Of a stretch of DNA of 64,000 nt, positions 1-10,179 are shown piece after piece (positions within the stretch are counted from its first letter, which is position 1; each line of letters begins with the position of its first letter). Source of the DNA: Erythrobacter sp. (lineage in GTDB: Bacteria; Pseudomonadota; Alphaproteobacteria; Sphingomonadales; Sphingomonadaceae). Both the position numbers and the translations under genes were made by a program. The stretch is taken from the NCBI GenBank assembly GCA_019739335.1, contig CP073261.1, positions 2,780,001 to 2,844,000 on the forward strand, written 5' to 3'. The notes beneath the pieces are model-generated. The model was given only the letters and a program-made list of their open reading frames with translations, ran no database searches and was not told where the DNA came from.

Positions 1-997
1 TGACGTTCAGCGCATCGAACACTTCGCGCACCGTCTTCTGCATCACCGTCGCGCGCGGATCGTAGTTCTTGTACACCCGGTGACCGAAGCCCATCAGGCG
101 GAACGGATCGTTCTTGTCCTTGGCCCGCTCCAGATAGTGCGGAATCCGGTCAGGGGTGCCGATTTCGCGCAACATGTTCAGCGCCGCCTCGTTCGCGCCG
201 CCATGCGCAGGGCCCCACAGACAGGCGATGCCGGCGGAAATGCACGCGAACGGGTTCGCGCCCGACGAACCGGCGAGCCGCACGGTGGAGGTGGAAGCGT
301 TCTGTTCGTGATCGGCGTGGAGGATGAAAATCCGGTCCATCGCCTTTTCCACCGCCGGGATCACTTCGTACTCCTCAGCCGGAACACCGAAGGTCATGCG
401 CAGGAAATTGCCGGTATAGCTCAGCGAATTGAGCGGCTGCATGAAAGGCTGGCCGACCGAATACTTGTACGCCATTGCCGCAATCGTCGGCATCTTGGCG
501 ATCAGCCGGTGCGAGCTGATCTTGCGATGTTCCGGATCCGAGATGTCGGTGCTGTCATGATAGAAGGCGGAGAGCGCCCCGACTACGCCGCACATGATTG
601 CCATGGGATGCGCATCGCGACGGAAACCGCGATAGAAGGTCGAAAGCTGCTCATGCAGCATTGTGTGGCGAGTGATGGTATAGGTGAAATCCTCGAGCTC
701 GGCAGCGCTCGGCAGTTCGCCGTTCAGTAGAAGGTAGCTGACCTCCATGAAGCTGGATTGTTCGGCCAACTGGCCGATCGGATAGCCGCGATGCAAAAGC
801 ACGCCTTCATCGCCGTCGATAAAAGTCAGCGCGCTTTCGCAACTGGCGGTGGACTTGTAGCCCGGGTCGAACGTGAACTTACCCGTGGTGCCGTACAGCT
901 TGCGGATGTCGATCACATCGGGCCCGCAACTTCCCTCCAACGTGGGGAAATCATAGCTTTCGCCGCCGACTGCCAGTGTTGCCTGCTTGTCCGCCAA
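1..997 (-). CDS. gltA: Citrate synthase, C-terminus cut off by window edge
   Basis: Condenses acetyl-CoA and oxaloacetate to citrate, the entry step of the TCA cycle, in the cytoplasm. About 332 residues are present, running off the left edge, so roughly the last 90-100 residues are missing. Visible family motifs are [10 protein letters not shown] near residue 225 (active-site His) and [14 protein letters not shown] near residue 305. The reading frame begins with a TTG codon (995-997): ATTTCCC and a clear AAGGAG Shine-Dalgarno lie just upstream, the encoded start [12 protein letters not shown] fits the family, and no ATG is available nearby. The gene follows gltX on the same strand with a 24-base gap, so the two are probably cotranscribed. 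The family call is secure; the TTG start is an inference from the ribosome-binding site. Confidence 0.96.
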   Translation of the reverse strand, partial: MADKQATLAVGGESYDFPTLEGSCGPDVIDIRKLYGTTGKFTFDPGYKSTASCESALTFIDGDEGVLLHRGYPIGQLAEQSSFMEVSYLLLNGELPSAAELEDFTYTITRHTMLHEQLSTFYRGFRRDAHPMAIMCGVVGALSAFYHDSTDISDPEHRKISSHRLIAKMPTIAAMAYKYSVGQPFMQPLNSLSYTGNFLRMTFGVPAEEYEVIPAVEKAMDRIFILHADHEQNASTSTVRLAGSSGANPFACISAGIACLWGPAHGGANEAALNMLREIGTPDRIPHYLERAKDKNDPFRLMGFGHRVYKNYDPRATVMQKTVREVFDALNV

Positions 998-1021
998 GGG
1001 AAATCTCCTTCAAAAATCCAG

Positions 1022-2455
1022 TTAGGCCGCTGCCTGCGCGTCGATCCGCGCGAGGCTTTCCTCCCGTCCGAGGAGGACCAGCACATCGAAAATGCCGGGC
1101 GAGGTGGTTTGCCCTGTCAGTGCCGCGCGGAGCGGCTGCGCAAGTTTGCCGAGGCCCAGCCCCAGTTCTTCCGCATAGGCGTTAAGATTGGCCTCCAGCG
1201 CGGGCAAAGTCCAGTCCGTTTCACCGCGCAACCGGCTGGCGATTTCCGCCAGCATGGCGCGTGCAGCGTCGTCCAACAGGGCGGCGGCCTTGTCATCCAG
1301 CGCCAGCGGGCGAGTCTTGAACAGGAACGCGGCACCGTCCGCCAGTTCGTTCATGTCGCGCGCGCGGGTCTTCAGGACCGGCATTGCCTCAGTGAGCAGC
1401 GCGACATCGGCCCGCGGACCGATCAGGGCCGCTACCAACCCTGCCAGCCGGGCATCGTCAGCCGCGCGCAGGTAATGCCCGTTCATGTTGAGCAGCTTCT
1501 TCATGTCGAAACGGCTCGGCCCCTTGCCGACCGCGTCGATATCGAACAGCGCGATGGCTTCCTCGCGGGTGAATTCTTCCTGGTCGCCGTGGCCCCAACC
1601 CAGCCGCAGCAGGTAATTGAACAACGTTTCGGGCAGGATGCCCATGTCGCGATAATCGCGCACGCCGAGTGCACCGTGGCGCTTGGAAAGCTTGGCCCCG
1701 TCATTGCCGTGGATCAGCGGGACGTGGGCATAGATCGGTCGTTCCCAGCCGTCTTCCAGCCCCTGCATCGCGTCGATCACCTGGATCTGGCGGAAGGCAT
1801 TGTTGAGATGATCGTCCCCGCGGATGATGTGGGTGCAGCCCATGTCGGCATCGTCCACCACCACGGCAAGCATATAGGTGGGGGTGCCGTCGCCGCGCAG
1901 GAGGATGAAATCGTCGATCTCGCGATTGTCCACTTTCACGCGGCCCTGCACCGCATCCTCGATTACCGTCTCGCCGCCTTCTGGCGTCTTGATACGGATG
2001 ACATAGGGCGCGCCAGCGGGCGCCTCCGCCGGATCGCGGTCGCGCCAGCGGCCATCATAGCGCATCGGCTGCTTGGCAGCCCTTTGGGCTTCGCGCATTT
2101 CGGTCAATTCTTCGGGAGTGGCGAAACACTTGTAGGCGCGTCCGGCTTCGAGCAGCTTGTGCGCAATCTCGGCGTGGCGGCCTGCGCGTTCGCTCTGATA
2201 CACGGTCTCGCCATCGAACTCGAGGCCGAGCCAGTCGAGCCCATCCAGGATCACGTCAATCGCTTCCTGCGTGCTGCGCGCTTTGTCGGTATCCTCGATA
2301 CGCAAAAGCGCGCGGCCACCGTGGTGACGGGCGTAAAGCCAGGAAAACAGGCCCGTACGGGCATTGCCGATGTGCAGGAAGCCGGTTGGGCTGGGGGCAA
2401 AGCGCGTCACCACCGGGCGAGCGGCTTTGTCCCCTGTGCCTTCCGAACTTGCCAT
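1022..2455 (-). CDS. gltX: Glutamate--tRNA ligase
   Basis: Charges tRNA-Glu with glutamate using ATP (class I aminoacyl-tRNA synthetase, cytoplasm). The 477-residue protein is full length for the family. It shows the HIGH-type motif as HIGN at residues 28-31, directly after FAPSPTG, and the KMSKS-type loop as KLSKR near residue 253, followed by HGALG. The ATG at 2453-2455 was chosen because AGGAA lies 10 bases upstream; an in-frame ATG seven codons earlier (2474-2476) has no such site. The gene is divergent from comEC, with only 29 bases between the two starts, and is followed by gltA. Confidence 0.96.
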   Translation of the reverse strand: MASSEGTGDKAARPVVTRFAPSPTGFLHIGNARTGLFSWLYARHHGGRALLRIEDTDKARSTQEAIDVILDGLDWLGLEFDGETVYQSERAGRHAEIAHKLLEAGRAYKCFATPEELTEMREAQRAAKQPMRYDGRWRDRDPAEAPAGAPYVIRIKTPEGGETVIEDAVQGRVKVDNREIDDFILLRGDGTPTYMLAVVVDDADMGCTHIIRGDDHLNNAFRQIQVIDAMQGLEDGWERPIYAHVPLIHGNDGAKLSKRHGALGVRDYRDMGILPETLFNYLLRLGWGHGDQEEFTREEAIALFDIDAVGKGPSRFDMKKLLNMNGHYLRAADDARLAGLVAALIGPRADVALLTEAMPVLKTRARDMNELADGAAFLFKTRPLALDDKAAALLDDAARAMLAEIASRLRGETDWTLPALEANLNAYAEELGLGLGKLAQPLRAALTGQTTSPGIFDVLVLLGREESLARIDAQAAA

Positions 2456-2484
2456 TGCCTGCGGTTTCCTGTCCATTATCCGTG

Positions 2485-4668
2485 ATGGCAGCGCGTCCGC
2501 CGGTACTGGTCCCGCTGGGGGGAGACGAGCGCGATGCTGCGATGCAGCAGACGCCTTGGCGAAAGCGTGCCTCTTTGTCCAGTCTGACCGATGCGGCAGA
2601 CGCATTTCTCGCCCGCGCGGGATTTGATCGCGGCCCCTGGATCGCGGCCTTGCTGGCAGCGGGGATCGCGGCGTGGTTCGTGCTGCCCGATGCGGCGGGC
2701 TGGATTGCTTCGATTGCGCTCGGCCTGCTGACGGCGTCGGGGGCATTGGCACTGTGGAAGGGGCGGGAAGATCGCGCGCATCTGGTGATCGCGCTGGTCA
2801 CTTGCGGGCTGGTGTTCGCCTTCGGCGTCGCCTTGATCTGGGTGCGCTCGGAAGTGGCGGGTGCAGCGGCATTCGAGCGACCGCTTTCGGCCGTGATCGA
2901 AGGGCGGGTGCTGGAGCGGATCGAGCAGCCCGCGCAAGACCGGATCCGGCTGGTGTTGGCGATCCGCAGTCCGGAGGATGGCGAGCCGGTACGGGTGCGG
3001 GTGAACGTGCCGCTAGATCAGGCGAGCGCCGCGATGGGCGAGGGCGCACTGGTACGGGCACAGGCGCGGCTGATGCCGCCGTCGTCGCCGATGCTGCCGG
3101 GAGGATACGACTTCGCGCGCACCGCCTGGTTCGAGGGGCTTGCGGCCACGGGCAGCTTGCAGGGCGAGATCGAAGTGCTCGAACCTGCGCTGCCGAGAGA
3201 AGCGCTGATCGCCAGCGTGCAGCGGCAGCTCTCGGCGCACGTTAGGGGCGAGCTGGATGGATCGGCGGGGGCTATTGCGGCGGCCTTTGCCAGCGGTGAT
3301 CGTGGGGCCATTTCCGTCGCCGATGAAGATGCGATGCGCGATTCCGGGCTGACGCATTTGCTCTCGATCAGCGGTCTGCATGTCAGTGCACTGATTGGCG
3401 CGACTTATCTACTGGCGATCAAGCTGCTGGCCTTGTGGCCGTGGCTTGTGTTGCGAGTGCGGCTTCCGGTGGTAGCAGCAGGAATCGCCGCGCTCGCGGG
3501 TATCGGCTATACCCTGTTGACGGGAGCCGAGGTGCCGACCGTGCGCAGTTGCATCGGCGCGCTGCTGGTGCTTGTGGCGCTGGCAATCGGTCGCGAACCG
3601 CTGTCTATGCGGATGGTGGCGGTGGCGGTGGCCGGGGTGCTGCTGGTCTGGCCCGAAAGCGTGGTCGGGCCGAGCTTCCAGATGAGCTTTTCTGCAGTGA
3701 TCGCAATCATTGCGCTTCACACGGCAGAGCCGGTGAAGCGCTTTCTGGCGGCGCGGGAGGAGAGCTGGCTGGCGCGCGGAGGGCGGCGGCTGGCGATGTT
3801 GCTGCTTACGGGCGTGGTGATCGAGCTGGCACTGATGCCAATCGTGCTGTTCCACTTCCACCGCGCCGGACTCTACGGGGCGCTGGCCAATGTGGTGGCG
3901 ATTCCACTGGTGACCTTTGTCTCCATGCCGCTGATCGCGCTGGCGCTGCTGTTCGATCTGGCGGGGGCGGGGGCACCCTTGTGGTGGCTTGCGGGAGGCT
4001 CGCTCGATCTGCTGGTGTGGATTGCACATTTCACGGCCGGGCAGCCGGGAGCGGTGAAGCTGGTGCCGCAGATGACGCTGGGCACGGTGGCGCTGTTCGT
4101 AGCGGGTGGACTATGGCTGGCGTTGTGGCGCGGGAAGGCACGACTGCTCGGGCTTGTGCTCCCTACCTTCGGGAGCATTGTGCTGTTGCTCACGCCTGTT
4201 CCCGATGTGTTGATCTCAGGAGACGGGCGGCATGTGGGGATCGTCGGCGAAGACGAGCGACTGCTGGTACTGCGCGATACCGACAGCGAGTTCACACGCG
4301 ACAACCTGCTCGAACTGGCGGGAGTGGAGGGCGATCCGGTGCCGCTGGCCGAATGGCCGGGGGCAGATTGCAGTCGCGATTTCTGTGCCATTACCCTGAC
4401 GCGCGGTGGGCGCGACTGGCACCTGCTGCTCGCCCGCAGTCGCGATGCTGTGGAGGAGCGTGCACTCGCCGCCGCCTGTGAACGCGCTGACATCGTTGTT
4501 GCCGACCGCTGGTTGCCGCGAAGCTGCGAGCCGCGCTGGTTGAAGGCCGACCGGCGGATGCTGGAGGAAAGCGGCGGACTGGCGCTGGTGCTCGACGGGC
4601 CTTCGATACGCAGCGTTGTCGAGGGGCAGGGCGAGCATGGCTGGTGGCGCGGGCGGCGGGGGGATTAG
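2485..4668 (+). CDS. comEC: ComEC/Rec2-family DNA uptake channel protein
   Basis: A 727-residue multi-span inner-membrane protein of the ComEC/Rec2 family, which transports single-stranded DNA during natural transformation. An N-terminal membrane/OB-type region (about residues 40-250) is followed by the Competence domain with [13 protein letters not shown] near residue 290 and many hydrophobic segments to about residue 560. The remaining ~165 residues begin [14 protein letters not shown], which resembles the first strand of the metallo-beta-lactamase-like domain, but no HxHxDH metal motif follows. That domain is therefore absent or decayed. The start is the ATG at 2485, near that of the divergent gltX. 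Whether the cell is competent cannot be told from this gene alone. Confidence 0.9.
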   Translation: MAARPPVLVPLGGDERDAAMQQTPWRKRASLSSLTDAADAFLARAGFDRGPWIAALLAAGIAAWFVLPDAAGWIASIALGLLTASGALALWKGREDRAHLVIALVTCGLVFAFGVALIWVRSEVAGAAAFERPLSAVIEGRVLERIEQPAQDRIRLVLAIRSPEDGEPVRVRVNVPLDQASAAMGEGALVRAQARLMPPSSPMLPGGYDFARTAWFEGLAATGSLQGEIEVLEPALPREALIASVQRQLSAHVRGELDGSAGAIAAAFASGDRGAISVADEDAMRDSGLTHLLSISGLHVSALIGATYLLAIKLLALWPWLVLRVRLPVVAAGIAALAGIGYTLLTGAEVPTVRSCIGALLVLVALAIGREPLSMRMVAVAVAGVLLVWPESVVGPSFQMSFSAVIAIIALHTAEPVKRFLAAREESWLARGGRRLAMLLLTGVVIELALMPIVLFHFHRAGLYGALANVVAIPLVTFVSMPLIALALLFDLAGAGAPLWWLAGGSLDLLVWIAHFTAGQPGAVKLVPQMTLGTVALFVAGGLWLALWRGKARLLGLVLPTFGSIVLLLTPVPDVLISGDGRHVGIVGEDERLLVLRDTDSEFTRDNLLELAGVEGDPVPLAEWPGADCSRDFCAITLTRGGRDWHLLLARSRDAVEERALAAACERADIVVADRWLPRSCEPRWLKADRRMLEESGGLALVLDGPSIRSVVEGQGEHGWWRGRRGD

Positions 4669-4695
4669 ACCCAGACCACCCGCGCCAACCCTGGC

Positions 4696-5358
4696 TCAAT
4701 GATAGCGGCGCAGCAGCCCTGCTAGCTTGCCTTGTACCTTCACCTGGCTGTCGGCATAGATCTGCGGATCGTGCGACGAATTGGCCGGATCGAGCCGGAT
4801 CTTGCCACTTTCGTGGTAGAGGTACTTCAGCGTCGCTTCTTCGTCGTTGATCAGCGCCACCACAATATCCCCGTCGCGCGCGGTGTCTGCCTTGCGCACC
4901 AGCGCATAATCGCCGTCGAAAATGCCTGCCTCGATCATCGAGTCGCCAGATACCTCGAGCGCGTAGTGATCACCGGGGCCGAGCAGGGCGGCCGGTACTG
5001 GCAGCGATCTGTCGGACTCCAAAGCCTCGAGCGGCAGACCGGCGGCGATCTTGCCGTGCAGCGGGATTTCGATCACATCGTTGGCAGGTTCGCGAACCGC
5101 AGCAGGCGGAGCAACCACTTTGGCGACCGGATCGTTCGCCATGTTCTCCGGCATTTTCACCACTTCCAGCGCGCGCGCCCGGTTGGCCAGTCGGCGGATG
5201 AAGCCGCGTTCCTCGAGTGCCGAAATCAGCCGGTGGACGCCGGACTTGCTCTTCAGATCGAGCGCTTCCTTCATTTCCTCGAAGCTGGGCGAAATGCCCG
5301 ATGCTTCAAGCCTGCGGTTGATGAAAAGCAGCAATTCGTGTTGTTTGGCAGTCAACAT
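4696..5358 (-). CDS. lexA: LexA repressor
   Basis: SOS-response repressor that cleaves itself when RecA is activated. The 220 residues comprise a winged helix-turn-helix (about 1-65), a linker, and the S24 autoprotease domain. The Ala-Gly scissile bond is at about 106-107 (KIAAGLPL), the catalytic Ser at 140 (in SGDSM) and Lys at 178 (in EATLK). The ATG at 5356-5358 gives the canonical start [10 protein letters not shown] and is preceded by GAGGAA at suitable spacing; an upstream in-frame start only adds MRNWP. An SOS box lies 34 bases upstream, so it is almost certainly autoregulated. It is downstream of moeA on the same strand and convergent with comEC. Confidence 0.97.
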   Translation of the reverse strand: MLTAKQHELLLFINRRLEASGISPSFEEMKEALDLKSKSGVHRLISALEERGFIRRLANRARALEVVKMPENMANDPVAKVVAPPAAVREPANDVIEIPLHGKIAAGLPLEALESDRSLPVPAALLGPGDHYALEVSGDSMIEAGIFDGDYALVRKADTARDGDIVVALINDEEATLKYLYHESGKIRLDPANSSHDPQIYADSQVKVQGKLAGLLRRYH

Positions 5359-5391
5359 CGGCCAGTTCCTCACACAAATGTTCCACTTTGG

Positions 5392-5406
5392 GAACGAATA
5401 AGGAAC
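5392..5406 (-). promoter_or_regulatory. LexA (SOS) box of lexA
   Basis: The plus strand reads GAACGAATAAGGAAC, an exact GAAC-N7-GAAC direct repeat, which is the LexA operator form known in alphaproteobacteria. It sits 34 bases before the lexA ATG and touches the candidate -10 element, so bound LexA would block its own promoter. Confidence 0.88.
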
Positions 5407-5434
5407 AAGTATGAAACAGATTCGCGCAAGTCAA
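5406..5434 (-). promoter_or_regulatory. Candidate lexA promoter
   Basis: On the minus strand TTGACT (5429-5434) and TACTTG (5406-5411) are separated by 17 bases. The -35 is close to consensus, the -10 is weak, and CATACT two bases off is an alternative. The -35 overlaps the last codon and stop of moeA. The adjacency to the SOS box supports the call. Confidence 0.45.
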
Positions 5435-6636
5435 GCGATACCGCCATTCTGGAGCGGAAATACCTCGACCGTGTCGCCGACCGAGGCTGCGGCGGCCCCT
5501 GCCCGCCGGGCGATCAGGGCGTTGGCAGCGGCTAGTGAGCGGAGCGCACTGCTGTCGCGCTGATCGTATGGGAGCACGCCTCCGGGTTCCAGGGAGGCCC
5601 GGTAGAACTCGGTGCGCGGGCCGGTCTCGGGCAAGACTCCGCCCAGAGGCAGGAGAATGGATTTGGGCAGCGGATTGCCCGCGCCCGCCAGATTGCGCAG
5701 CAGCGGCAGCAGGAACAGGAACGCGGTGACGTAGCTCGATACCGGATTGCCCGGTAGTCCAAGCACCAGCGTAGTCCCCTTGCGAGCCACCAGCAGCGGC
5801 TTTCCCGGCCTCAGCGCAATCCGCCAGAAATCTATTGTCGCGCCCCATGCTTCCAGCGCCGGGCGCACCAGGTCGTGATCGCCCACCGATGCGCCGCCGC
5901 TGGTGACAATGACATCGGCGTCCCCCGTCTGTTCGAAGGCAGCAACCAGCGCCTCCAGCCGGTCCGCCACCGGGCCGATCCGGCGACACTCGCCCACGAA
6001 CGGCGCAGCCATTGTGGCAAGCATCGGCCCGTTGCTGGCAGGGATCTGATGGCCGAGTGCCTGCGCCGGATCGCTGGCGAGTTCGTCCCCGCTGTCGATC
6101 ACGCAGAGGCTAGCGCGCCTTCCGACCGGCAATTCCCCATGCCCGCTGCCGATTGCAAGCGCGAGTTGCGCGGGGCCGATTCGGCTTCCGGCTTCCAGCA
6201 GCAGATCGCCCTCCGCAAAATCGAACCCCTTGCGGCGGATATGCCGCGGCGTCGCGCTGTCGCTGCCGGACAGCCGCAGTGTCCCGCCGTCAAGGATCGC
6301 ATCTTCCTGCAACAGCACCGCGCCGCCACCTGAAGGCATCATCGCGCCGGTGGAGATACGCACCGCCTCGCGCGGCGCGAGCGTTCCTGCAAACGGATGC
6401 CCTGCCGCACTTTCTCCGATCACGCGCCATGGGCCGGAGAGGTCCGCCTCGCCCACCGCATAGCCGTCCATCGCCGAAAGGTCCGCCGCAGGCTGGGTGC
6501 GCCGGGCCAGCAGCGGCTCGGCGAGGTAGTGTCCAACCGCCTCCTCGACTGGCACGATTGCGCTGCCCAGCGGTTTGGCCAGCGCCAGCAGGCGCGCCTG
6601 CGCCTCTTCCAGCGGGATCAGCGGCTTCGGGTTCAC
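5431..6636 (-). CDS. moeA: Molybdopterin molybdenumtransferase MoeA
   Basis: Inserts molybdate into adenylylated molybdopterin, the last step of molybdenum cofactor synthesis. The 401-residue protein starts [17 protein letters not shown] and carries AMDGYAV near residue 60, the central MoCF domain with [11 protein letters not shown], the stretch [16 protein letters not shown], and a C-terminal domain ending in [11 protein letters not shown]. All are features of MoeA. The GTG at 6634-6636 was chosen because it overlaps the moaC stop codon as GTGA, a typical translational coupling; longer upstream reading would run antisense through moaC. lexA lies downstream and has its own promoter inside the moeA 3' end. 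Confidence 0.94.
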   Translation of the reverse strand: MNPKPLIPLEEAQARLLALAKPLGSAIVPVEEAVGHYLAEPLLARRTQPAADLSAMDGYAVGEADLSGPWRVIGESAAGHPFAGTLAPREAVRISTGAMMPSGGGAVLLQEDAILDGGTLRLSGSDSATPRHIRRKGFDFAEGDLLLEAGSRIGPAQLALAIGSGHGELPVGRRASLCVIDSGDELASDPAQALGHQIPASNGPMLATMAAPFVGECRRIGPVADRLEALVAAFEQTGDADVIVTSGGASVGDHDLVRPALEAWGATIDFWRIALRPGKPLLVARKGTTLVLGLPGNPVSSYVTAFLFLLPLLRNLAGAGNPLPKSILLPLGGVLPETGPRTEFYRASLEPGGVLPYDQRDSSALRSLAAANALIARRAGAAAASVGDTVEVFPLQNGGIA

Positions 6637-7115
6637 GCGGGTAGCGGGTCGGCGTGCCAGTCGCCGCTCTTGCCGCCGGTCTTTTCCAGCAGCCGCACCT
6701 GTTCGATCACCATGCCCTTTTCCAGCGCCTTGGCCATGTCGTAGATCGTCAGCAGCGCCACGGAGGCGGCTGTGAGGGCTTCCATTTCCACCCCGGTCTT
6801 GCCCGTCAGACTGGCGCGGGCGGTGACGGCCACGCCGCCATCCTCGAAAGTGAAATCGACCGTGACGCTGTCGAGCGCGAGAGGGTGGCACAGCGGGATC
6901 AGTTCTCCGGTCCGCTTGGCCGCCATGATTCCCGCTATTCGCGCCGTCGCCAGCACGTCCCCCTTGGGCCCACTGCCATCCCGCACGGCCGCTAGCGTGG
7001 CGGAAGACATGGTAATGCGACCGCTGGCCGTGGCACTGCGCGCCGTTTCCAGCTTGGCACCGACATCGACCATCCGCGCCGCGCCAGTTTCGTCAAGATG
7101 GGTCAGGCTGCTCAT
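6633..7115 (-). CDS. moaC: Cyclic pyranopterin monophosphate synthase MoaC
   Basis: Converts the 3',8-cyclo-GTP intermediate made by MoaA to cyclic pyranopterin monophosphate in molybdenum cofactor synthesis. The 160 residues are standard length and contain the family signatures [28 protein letters not shown] and the C-terminal KTGGKSG. It is coupled to moeA by a 4-base GTGA overlap. A hairpin terminator upstream separates it from the DUF3597 gene, so moaC probably has its own promoter within 7116-7181. moaA is not in the window. Confidence 0.96.
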   Translation of the reverse strand: MSSLTHLDETGAARMVDVGAKLETARSATASGRITMSSATLAAVRDGSGPKGDVLATARIAGIMAAKRTGELIPLCHPLALDSVTVDFTFEDGGVAVTARASLTGKTGVEMEALTAASVALLTIYDMAKALEKGMVIEQVRLLEKTGGKSGDWHADPLPA

Positions 7116-7181
7116 GCGACGGCCATGCCAAACGAGGGCGTGTTGGAAGACATGGACCGGGTGTTACACGGTTCAAAGGAA

Positions 7182-7219
7182 GAAAAACGCCCTGCCGCGC
7201 GAGGGGCGCGGGCAGGGCG
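7182..7219 (-). terminator. Rho-independent terminator of the DUF3597 gene
   Basis: A strong hairpin (7188-7219; arms CGCCCTGCC.GCGC and GCGCGGGCAGGGCG with one bulge, loop GAGG) is followed on the minus strand by TTTTTC. It lies between the DUF3597 gene and moaC, both on the minus strand, and would end transcription coming from the former. Confidence 0.75.
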
Positions 7220-7298
7220 GTTTGCTGACGAGTGCGGGCAAGTGCGGCAGTTCATTCCCGCCCCTTGCCACAGTCACGTGGCGTAGGACAGACCCGGC

Positions 7299-7703
7299 TC
7301 AGTCGCGCAGGTCGGCCGGGACCCGGCCACCGGCGGCGGCGAGCTTGTTCATCACCTGCTTGTGCAGCCAGATGTTTTCCTCGGCCTTGCCCGAATAGTC
7401 GGTGTCGCCCAGCTCTGTCGCCAGTTCCTTGCGGTTCTCGTAGGTCGGATCGAGCCCGACCAGCTTCATCAGGTCGACGATCGACGTACGCCAGTTGAGC
7501 TTGTCCGCCCCTTCCTTCGCATCGAGCCGGGCTTCGATGTCGACTTCGGTAATCGCCTTGGTCGAAGCGGCCCCGAAGCCGGACTTGGCCGCGGGCGGCG
7601 TGGCGGTAGCGGGCCTGGCAGCGGGCGCAGGCGCAGCGGCCTTGGCTTCTTCCGCTTCGTCGTCCCCGAAAATCGCGTTCTTGATCGAGCCGAAAATACC
7701 CAT
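7299..7703 (-). CDS. DUF3597 domain-containing protein
   Basis: A 134-residue soluble protein of unknown function. The N-terminus (MGIFGSIKNAIFGDD) is followed by an Ala/Pro-rich flexible linker (about residues 17-45) and a conserved helical C-terminal domain with LDAKEGADKLNWRTSIVDLMKLVGLD and WLHKQVMNKLAAAGGRVP, which matches the DUF3597 family as I remember it. It looks like a small BON/LysM-type accessory protein, but no catalytic residue is evident. It lies between trpC and moaC, with a terminator directly downstream, so it probably forms its own unit or the tail of the trp transcript. Confidence 0.8.
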   Translation of the reverse strand: MGIFGSIKNAIFGDDEAEEAKAAAPAPAARPATATPPAAKSGFGAASTKAITEVDIEARLDAKEGADKLNWRTSIVDLMKLVGLDPTYENRKELATELGDTDYSGKAEENIWLHKQVMNKLAAAGGRVPADLRD

Positions 7704-7781
7704 GACATTCCCCTTATTTGCTGATGGCCGGCTGGCCGATACAACATCTAACGCCCGAAGGCGTGAAAGGGTGTGTAAAAT

Positions 7782-8573
7782 CTAGCCTTGCAACAAAATT
7801 CGGGTCGCCGCCTCGACATCCTGCTGCCGCATCAGGCTTTCGCCGACGAGGAAGCAGCGCACTCCGGCTTCGGCCAGACGCAGGCAATCGGCGTGCGAAT
7901 TGATGCCGCTCTCACCCACCAGCAGGCTGCCTTCCGGAGCCAGCGGTGCGAGCCGTTCGGTAGTGGCGAGATCGGTTTTGAACGTTCGCAGATCGCGATT
8001 GTTCACCCCGATCAGGCGCGAGGCGAGGTGCTTGCCCGCGCGTTCCATCTCCGCTTCGTCATGGACCTCGATCAGCACGTCCATGCCGCGCTCCAGCGCC
8101 GCCGCTTCGATCTCGACCATCAGTGCATCGTCGAGCGCGGCGACGATGATGAGAATGGCATCGGCACCGAACATCCGGCTTTCGGCCACCTGCCACGGAT
8201 CGACCATGAAATCCTTGCGCAGCACGGGAAGGGTGGTGCTGGCGCGGGCTTCCATCATGAAGGCCTCATGCCCCTGGAAATAAGGGGCATCGGTGAGCAC
8301 GGAAAGACAGGCTGCGCCTCCGTTGGCATAGGCCATCGCGTGTTCATGCGGGCGGAAATCGGCGCGGATCAGCCCTTTGGACGGGCTGGCCTTCTTGATT
8401 TCGGCGATCAGCGCGAAGCCTGTGGCGGCCTTTTCCTCCAGCGCGCGGATGAACCCGCGCGGGGCAGAGGATTTCGCCGCGATCCGGTCGCAATCCTCCA
8501 GCGTCTTGAGCGCCTTTCGCGCGGCGACTTCCTCGCGCTTGGTGGCGCAGATTTCGGCAAGTTTGTCGGTCAT
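7782..8573 (-). CDS. trpC: Indole-3-glycerol phosphate synthase
   Basis: Closes the indole ring of CdRP to indole-3-glycerol phosphate in tryptophan synthesis. The 263-residue TIM-barrel protein is monofunctional, with no fused TrpF. Motifs include [14 protein letters not shown] (about 56-69; catalytic Lys), LRKDFMVD (about 118-125), [18 protein letters not shown], and LVGESGI near the end. The start ATG overlaps the trpD stop by 4 bases (ATGA at 8570-8573), showing trpD-trpC coupling. trpF, trpB and trpA are not in the window. Confidence 0.97.
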   Translation of the reverse strand: MTDKLAEICATKREEVAARKALKTLEDCDRIAAKSSAPRGFIRALEEKAATGFALIAEIKKASPSKGLIRADFRPHEHAMAYANGGAACLSVLTDAPYFQGHEAFMMEARASTTLPVLRKDFMVDPWQVAESRMFGADAILIIVAALDDALMVEIEAAALERGMDVLIEVHDEAEMERAGKHLASRLIGVNNRDLRTFKTDLATTERLAPLAPEGSLLVGESGINSHADCLRLAEAGVRCFLVGESLMRQQDVEAATRILLQG

Positions 8574-9562
8574 TTTGCAGTATCGATCCAGCAGGCGAGC
8601 AGTGCCTTGGCCAGCCCCTTGTCGAGCGCTTCGCCGGCTTCCTCCACCCCTTCGGCCCAGCTTTCGACTTCACCCGCCACCATCAGCGCACCCGCCGCAT
8701 TGAACAGCACCGCATCGCGATAGGGGCCGGGTGCACCCATCAGCAGGGCTTCGAGCGCGCGGGCATTGTGCTTCGCGTCGGAACCGCGAATAGCTTCGAC
8801 CGGAGCATGGGCCAAGCCCGCCTCGCTCGCATCGACGCGGCGCATCCGCACTTCGCGGCCTTGCACGTCGGCCAATTCGTTGCCGTGATCGAGGCTCAGT
8901 TCGTCCAGCCCCTCGTCGCCTGAGACGATAAAGCTGCGGTCGGTCCCCAGCCGCGCCATGGCATCGGCATAGATCGGCACATAGGCGGGGCGGGCGATGC
9001 CGATCAACTGGCGGCGGACTTTCGCCGGGTTCGACAGCGGCCCCATCAGGTTGAAAATCGTCCGCTTGCCCAGCTTCTGCCGGATCGGCTGGATCCGCGC
9101 CATCGCCGGGTGGTGGTTCTTGGCGAACAGGAAGCAGATGCCGATTTCTGCCAAGGTCTTTTCCGCCGTGCGCCCGGCGGCGTCCATGTCCAGCCCCAGC
9201 GCTTCAAGCGTATCCGCCGCGCCTGCCTTGGAGCTGGCGGCGCGGTTGCCGTGCTTGGCCACCGGGACACCGCAGGCGGCGACCACCAGCGACACGGCAG
9301 TGGAGACGTTGAGCGTATGGTGCCCGTCGCCCCCGGTGCCGCAGACGTCGATGGCGTTGTCGGGCGCGTCGATCGGAATCAGCCGCTTGCGCATGGCCCG
9401 CGCGGCCCCGGCGATTTCCTCGGCGCGTTCGCCGCGATCGGACAGTTCGGAGAGGAAGCGGGCGATTTCCTCGTCCGCAGGCTTTCCGTCGAGCATGTCT
9501 CCGAAGGCGCGTTCGGCATCGGCTTCGGTCAGCGGAATGTCGGTGGGGGGCAGCACGCTCAC
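8570..9562 (-). CDS. trpD: Anthranilate phosphoribosyltransferase
   Basis: Transfers the phosphoribosyl group from PRPP to anthranilate. The 330-residue protein starts at a GTG (9560-9562) that overlaps the trpG stop as GTGA; longer upstream reading is antisense to trpG. Family motifs include [17 protein letters not shown] (PRPP/glycine-rich loop, about 75-91), [15 protein letters not shown] (about 107-121) and [11 protein letters not shown]. It is a stand-alone TrpD, not fused to TrpG, and is translationally coupled at both ends (to trpG and to trpC), forming a tight trpG-D-C operon. Confidence 0.97.
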   Translation of the reverse strand: MSVLPPTDIPLTEADAERAFGDMLDGKPADEEIARFLSELSDRGERAEEIAGAARAMRKRLIPIDAPDNAIDVCGTGGDGHHTLNVSTAVSLVVAACGVPVAKHGNRAASSKAGAADTLEALGLDMDAAGRTAEKTLAEIGICFLFAKNHHPAMARIQPIRQKLGKRTIFNLMGPLSNPAKVRRQLIGIARPAYVPIYADAMARLGTDRSFIVSGDEGLDELSLDHGNELADVQGREVRMRRVDASEAGLAHAPVEAIRGSDAKHNARALEALLMGAPGPYRDAVLFNAAGALMVAGEVESWAEGVEEAGEALDKGLAKALLACWIDTAK

Positions 9563-10179
9563 GCGGCCACTCCGGTCAGCCCGCGCACGGGAGTGATGCC
9601 GCAGAGGTCGAGGAAGTTGGCGAGCAGGTCGTGCCCGTGCTCGGTGGCGATGCTTTCCGGGTGGAACTGCACGCCGTGGATCGGAAGGCTGGCGTGGCGG
9701 AAGCCCATTACCGCGGTGCCGTCCAGCCCCGGCGTCTCGCTGGTGGCATTGACCAGCAGGCAACCGGGAATGTCTTCCACGATCAGCGAGTGATAGCGCG
9801 TGGCGGTGAAGGGCGAGGGCAGGCCCGCGAAGACGCCGGAACCGTCATGCTCCACCGGCGAGGTCTTGCCGTGCATCAGCCCGCCGCGCGCCACGGTGCC
9901 GCCGAAATGTTGCCCGATCGCCTGATGGCCAAGGCACACGCCGAGCAGCGGCTTGCCCGCATCGGCGCAAGCAGCGACCAGATCAAGGCTGATCCCCGCT
10001 TCGTTCGGCGTGCAGGGGCCGGGCGACAGCAGGAACCCCGCCGCGCCGCTGGACAGGGCCTGCGCGGCGGAGAGCGCATCATTGCGCACCACTTCGACCT
10101 CGGCGCCCAGTTCCATCAGGTAGTGGACGAGGTTGAAGGTGAAGCTGTCGTAATTGTCGATGACGAGGATGTGGCTCAT
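9559..10179 (-). CDS. trpG: Anthranilate synthase component II (glutamine amidotransferase)
   Basis: Supplies ammonia from glutamine to TrpE. The 206-residue class I amidotransferase shows [17 protein letters not shown] at the N-terminus, the catalytic Cys in GVCLGHQAI (near residue 85), and the His-Glu pair in [14 protein letters not shown] (near residue 170-175). It could also serve p-aminobenzoate synthase, as TrpG does in some bacteria. Its ATG overlaps the stop of the upstream lipoprotein gene (ATGA at 10176-10179), so trpG expression is tied to that gene rather than to trpE. Confidence 0.96.
   Translation of the reverse strand: MSHILVIDNYDSFTFNLVHYLMELGAEVEVVRNDALSAAQALSSGAAGFLLSPGPCTPNEAGISLDLVAACADAGKPLLGVCLGHQAIGQHFGGTVARGGLMHGKTSPVEHDGSGVFAGLPSPFTATRYHSLIVEDIPGCLLVNATSETPGLDGTAVMGFRHASLPIHGVQFHPESIATEHGHDLLANFLDLCGITPVRGLTGVAA

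Noticed and set aside
758..2485. Long open frame on the plus strand opposite gltX
   Set aside because: Codon positions are the mirror of gltX, a secure gene; long antisense frames are expected at this GC content, and no protein motif is seen.
7141..7300. Possible small gene between moaC and the DUF3597 gene
   Set aside because: The frame lies over a terminator hairpin and lacks a ribosome-binding site.
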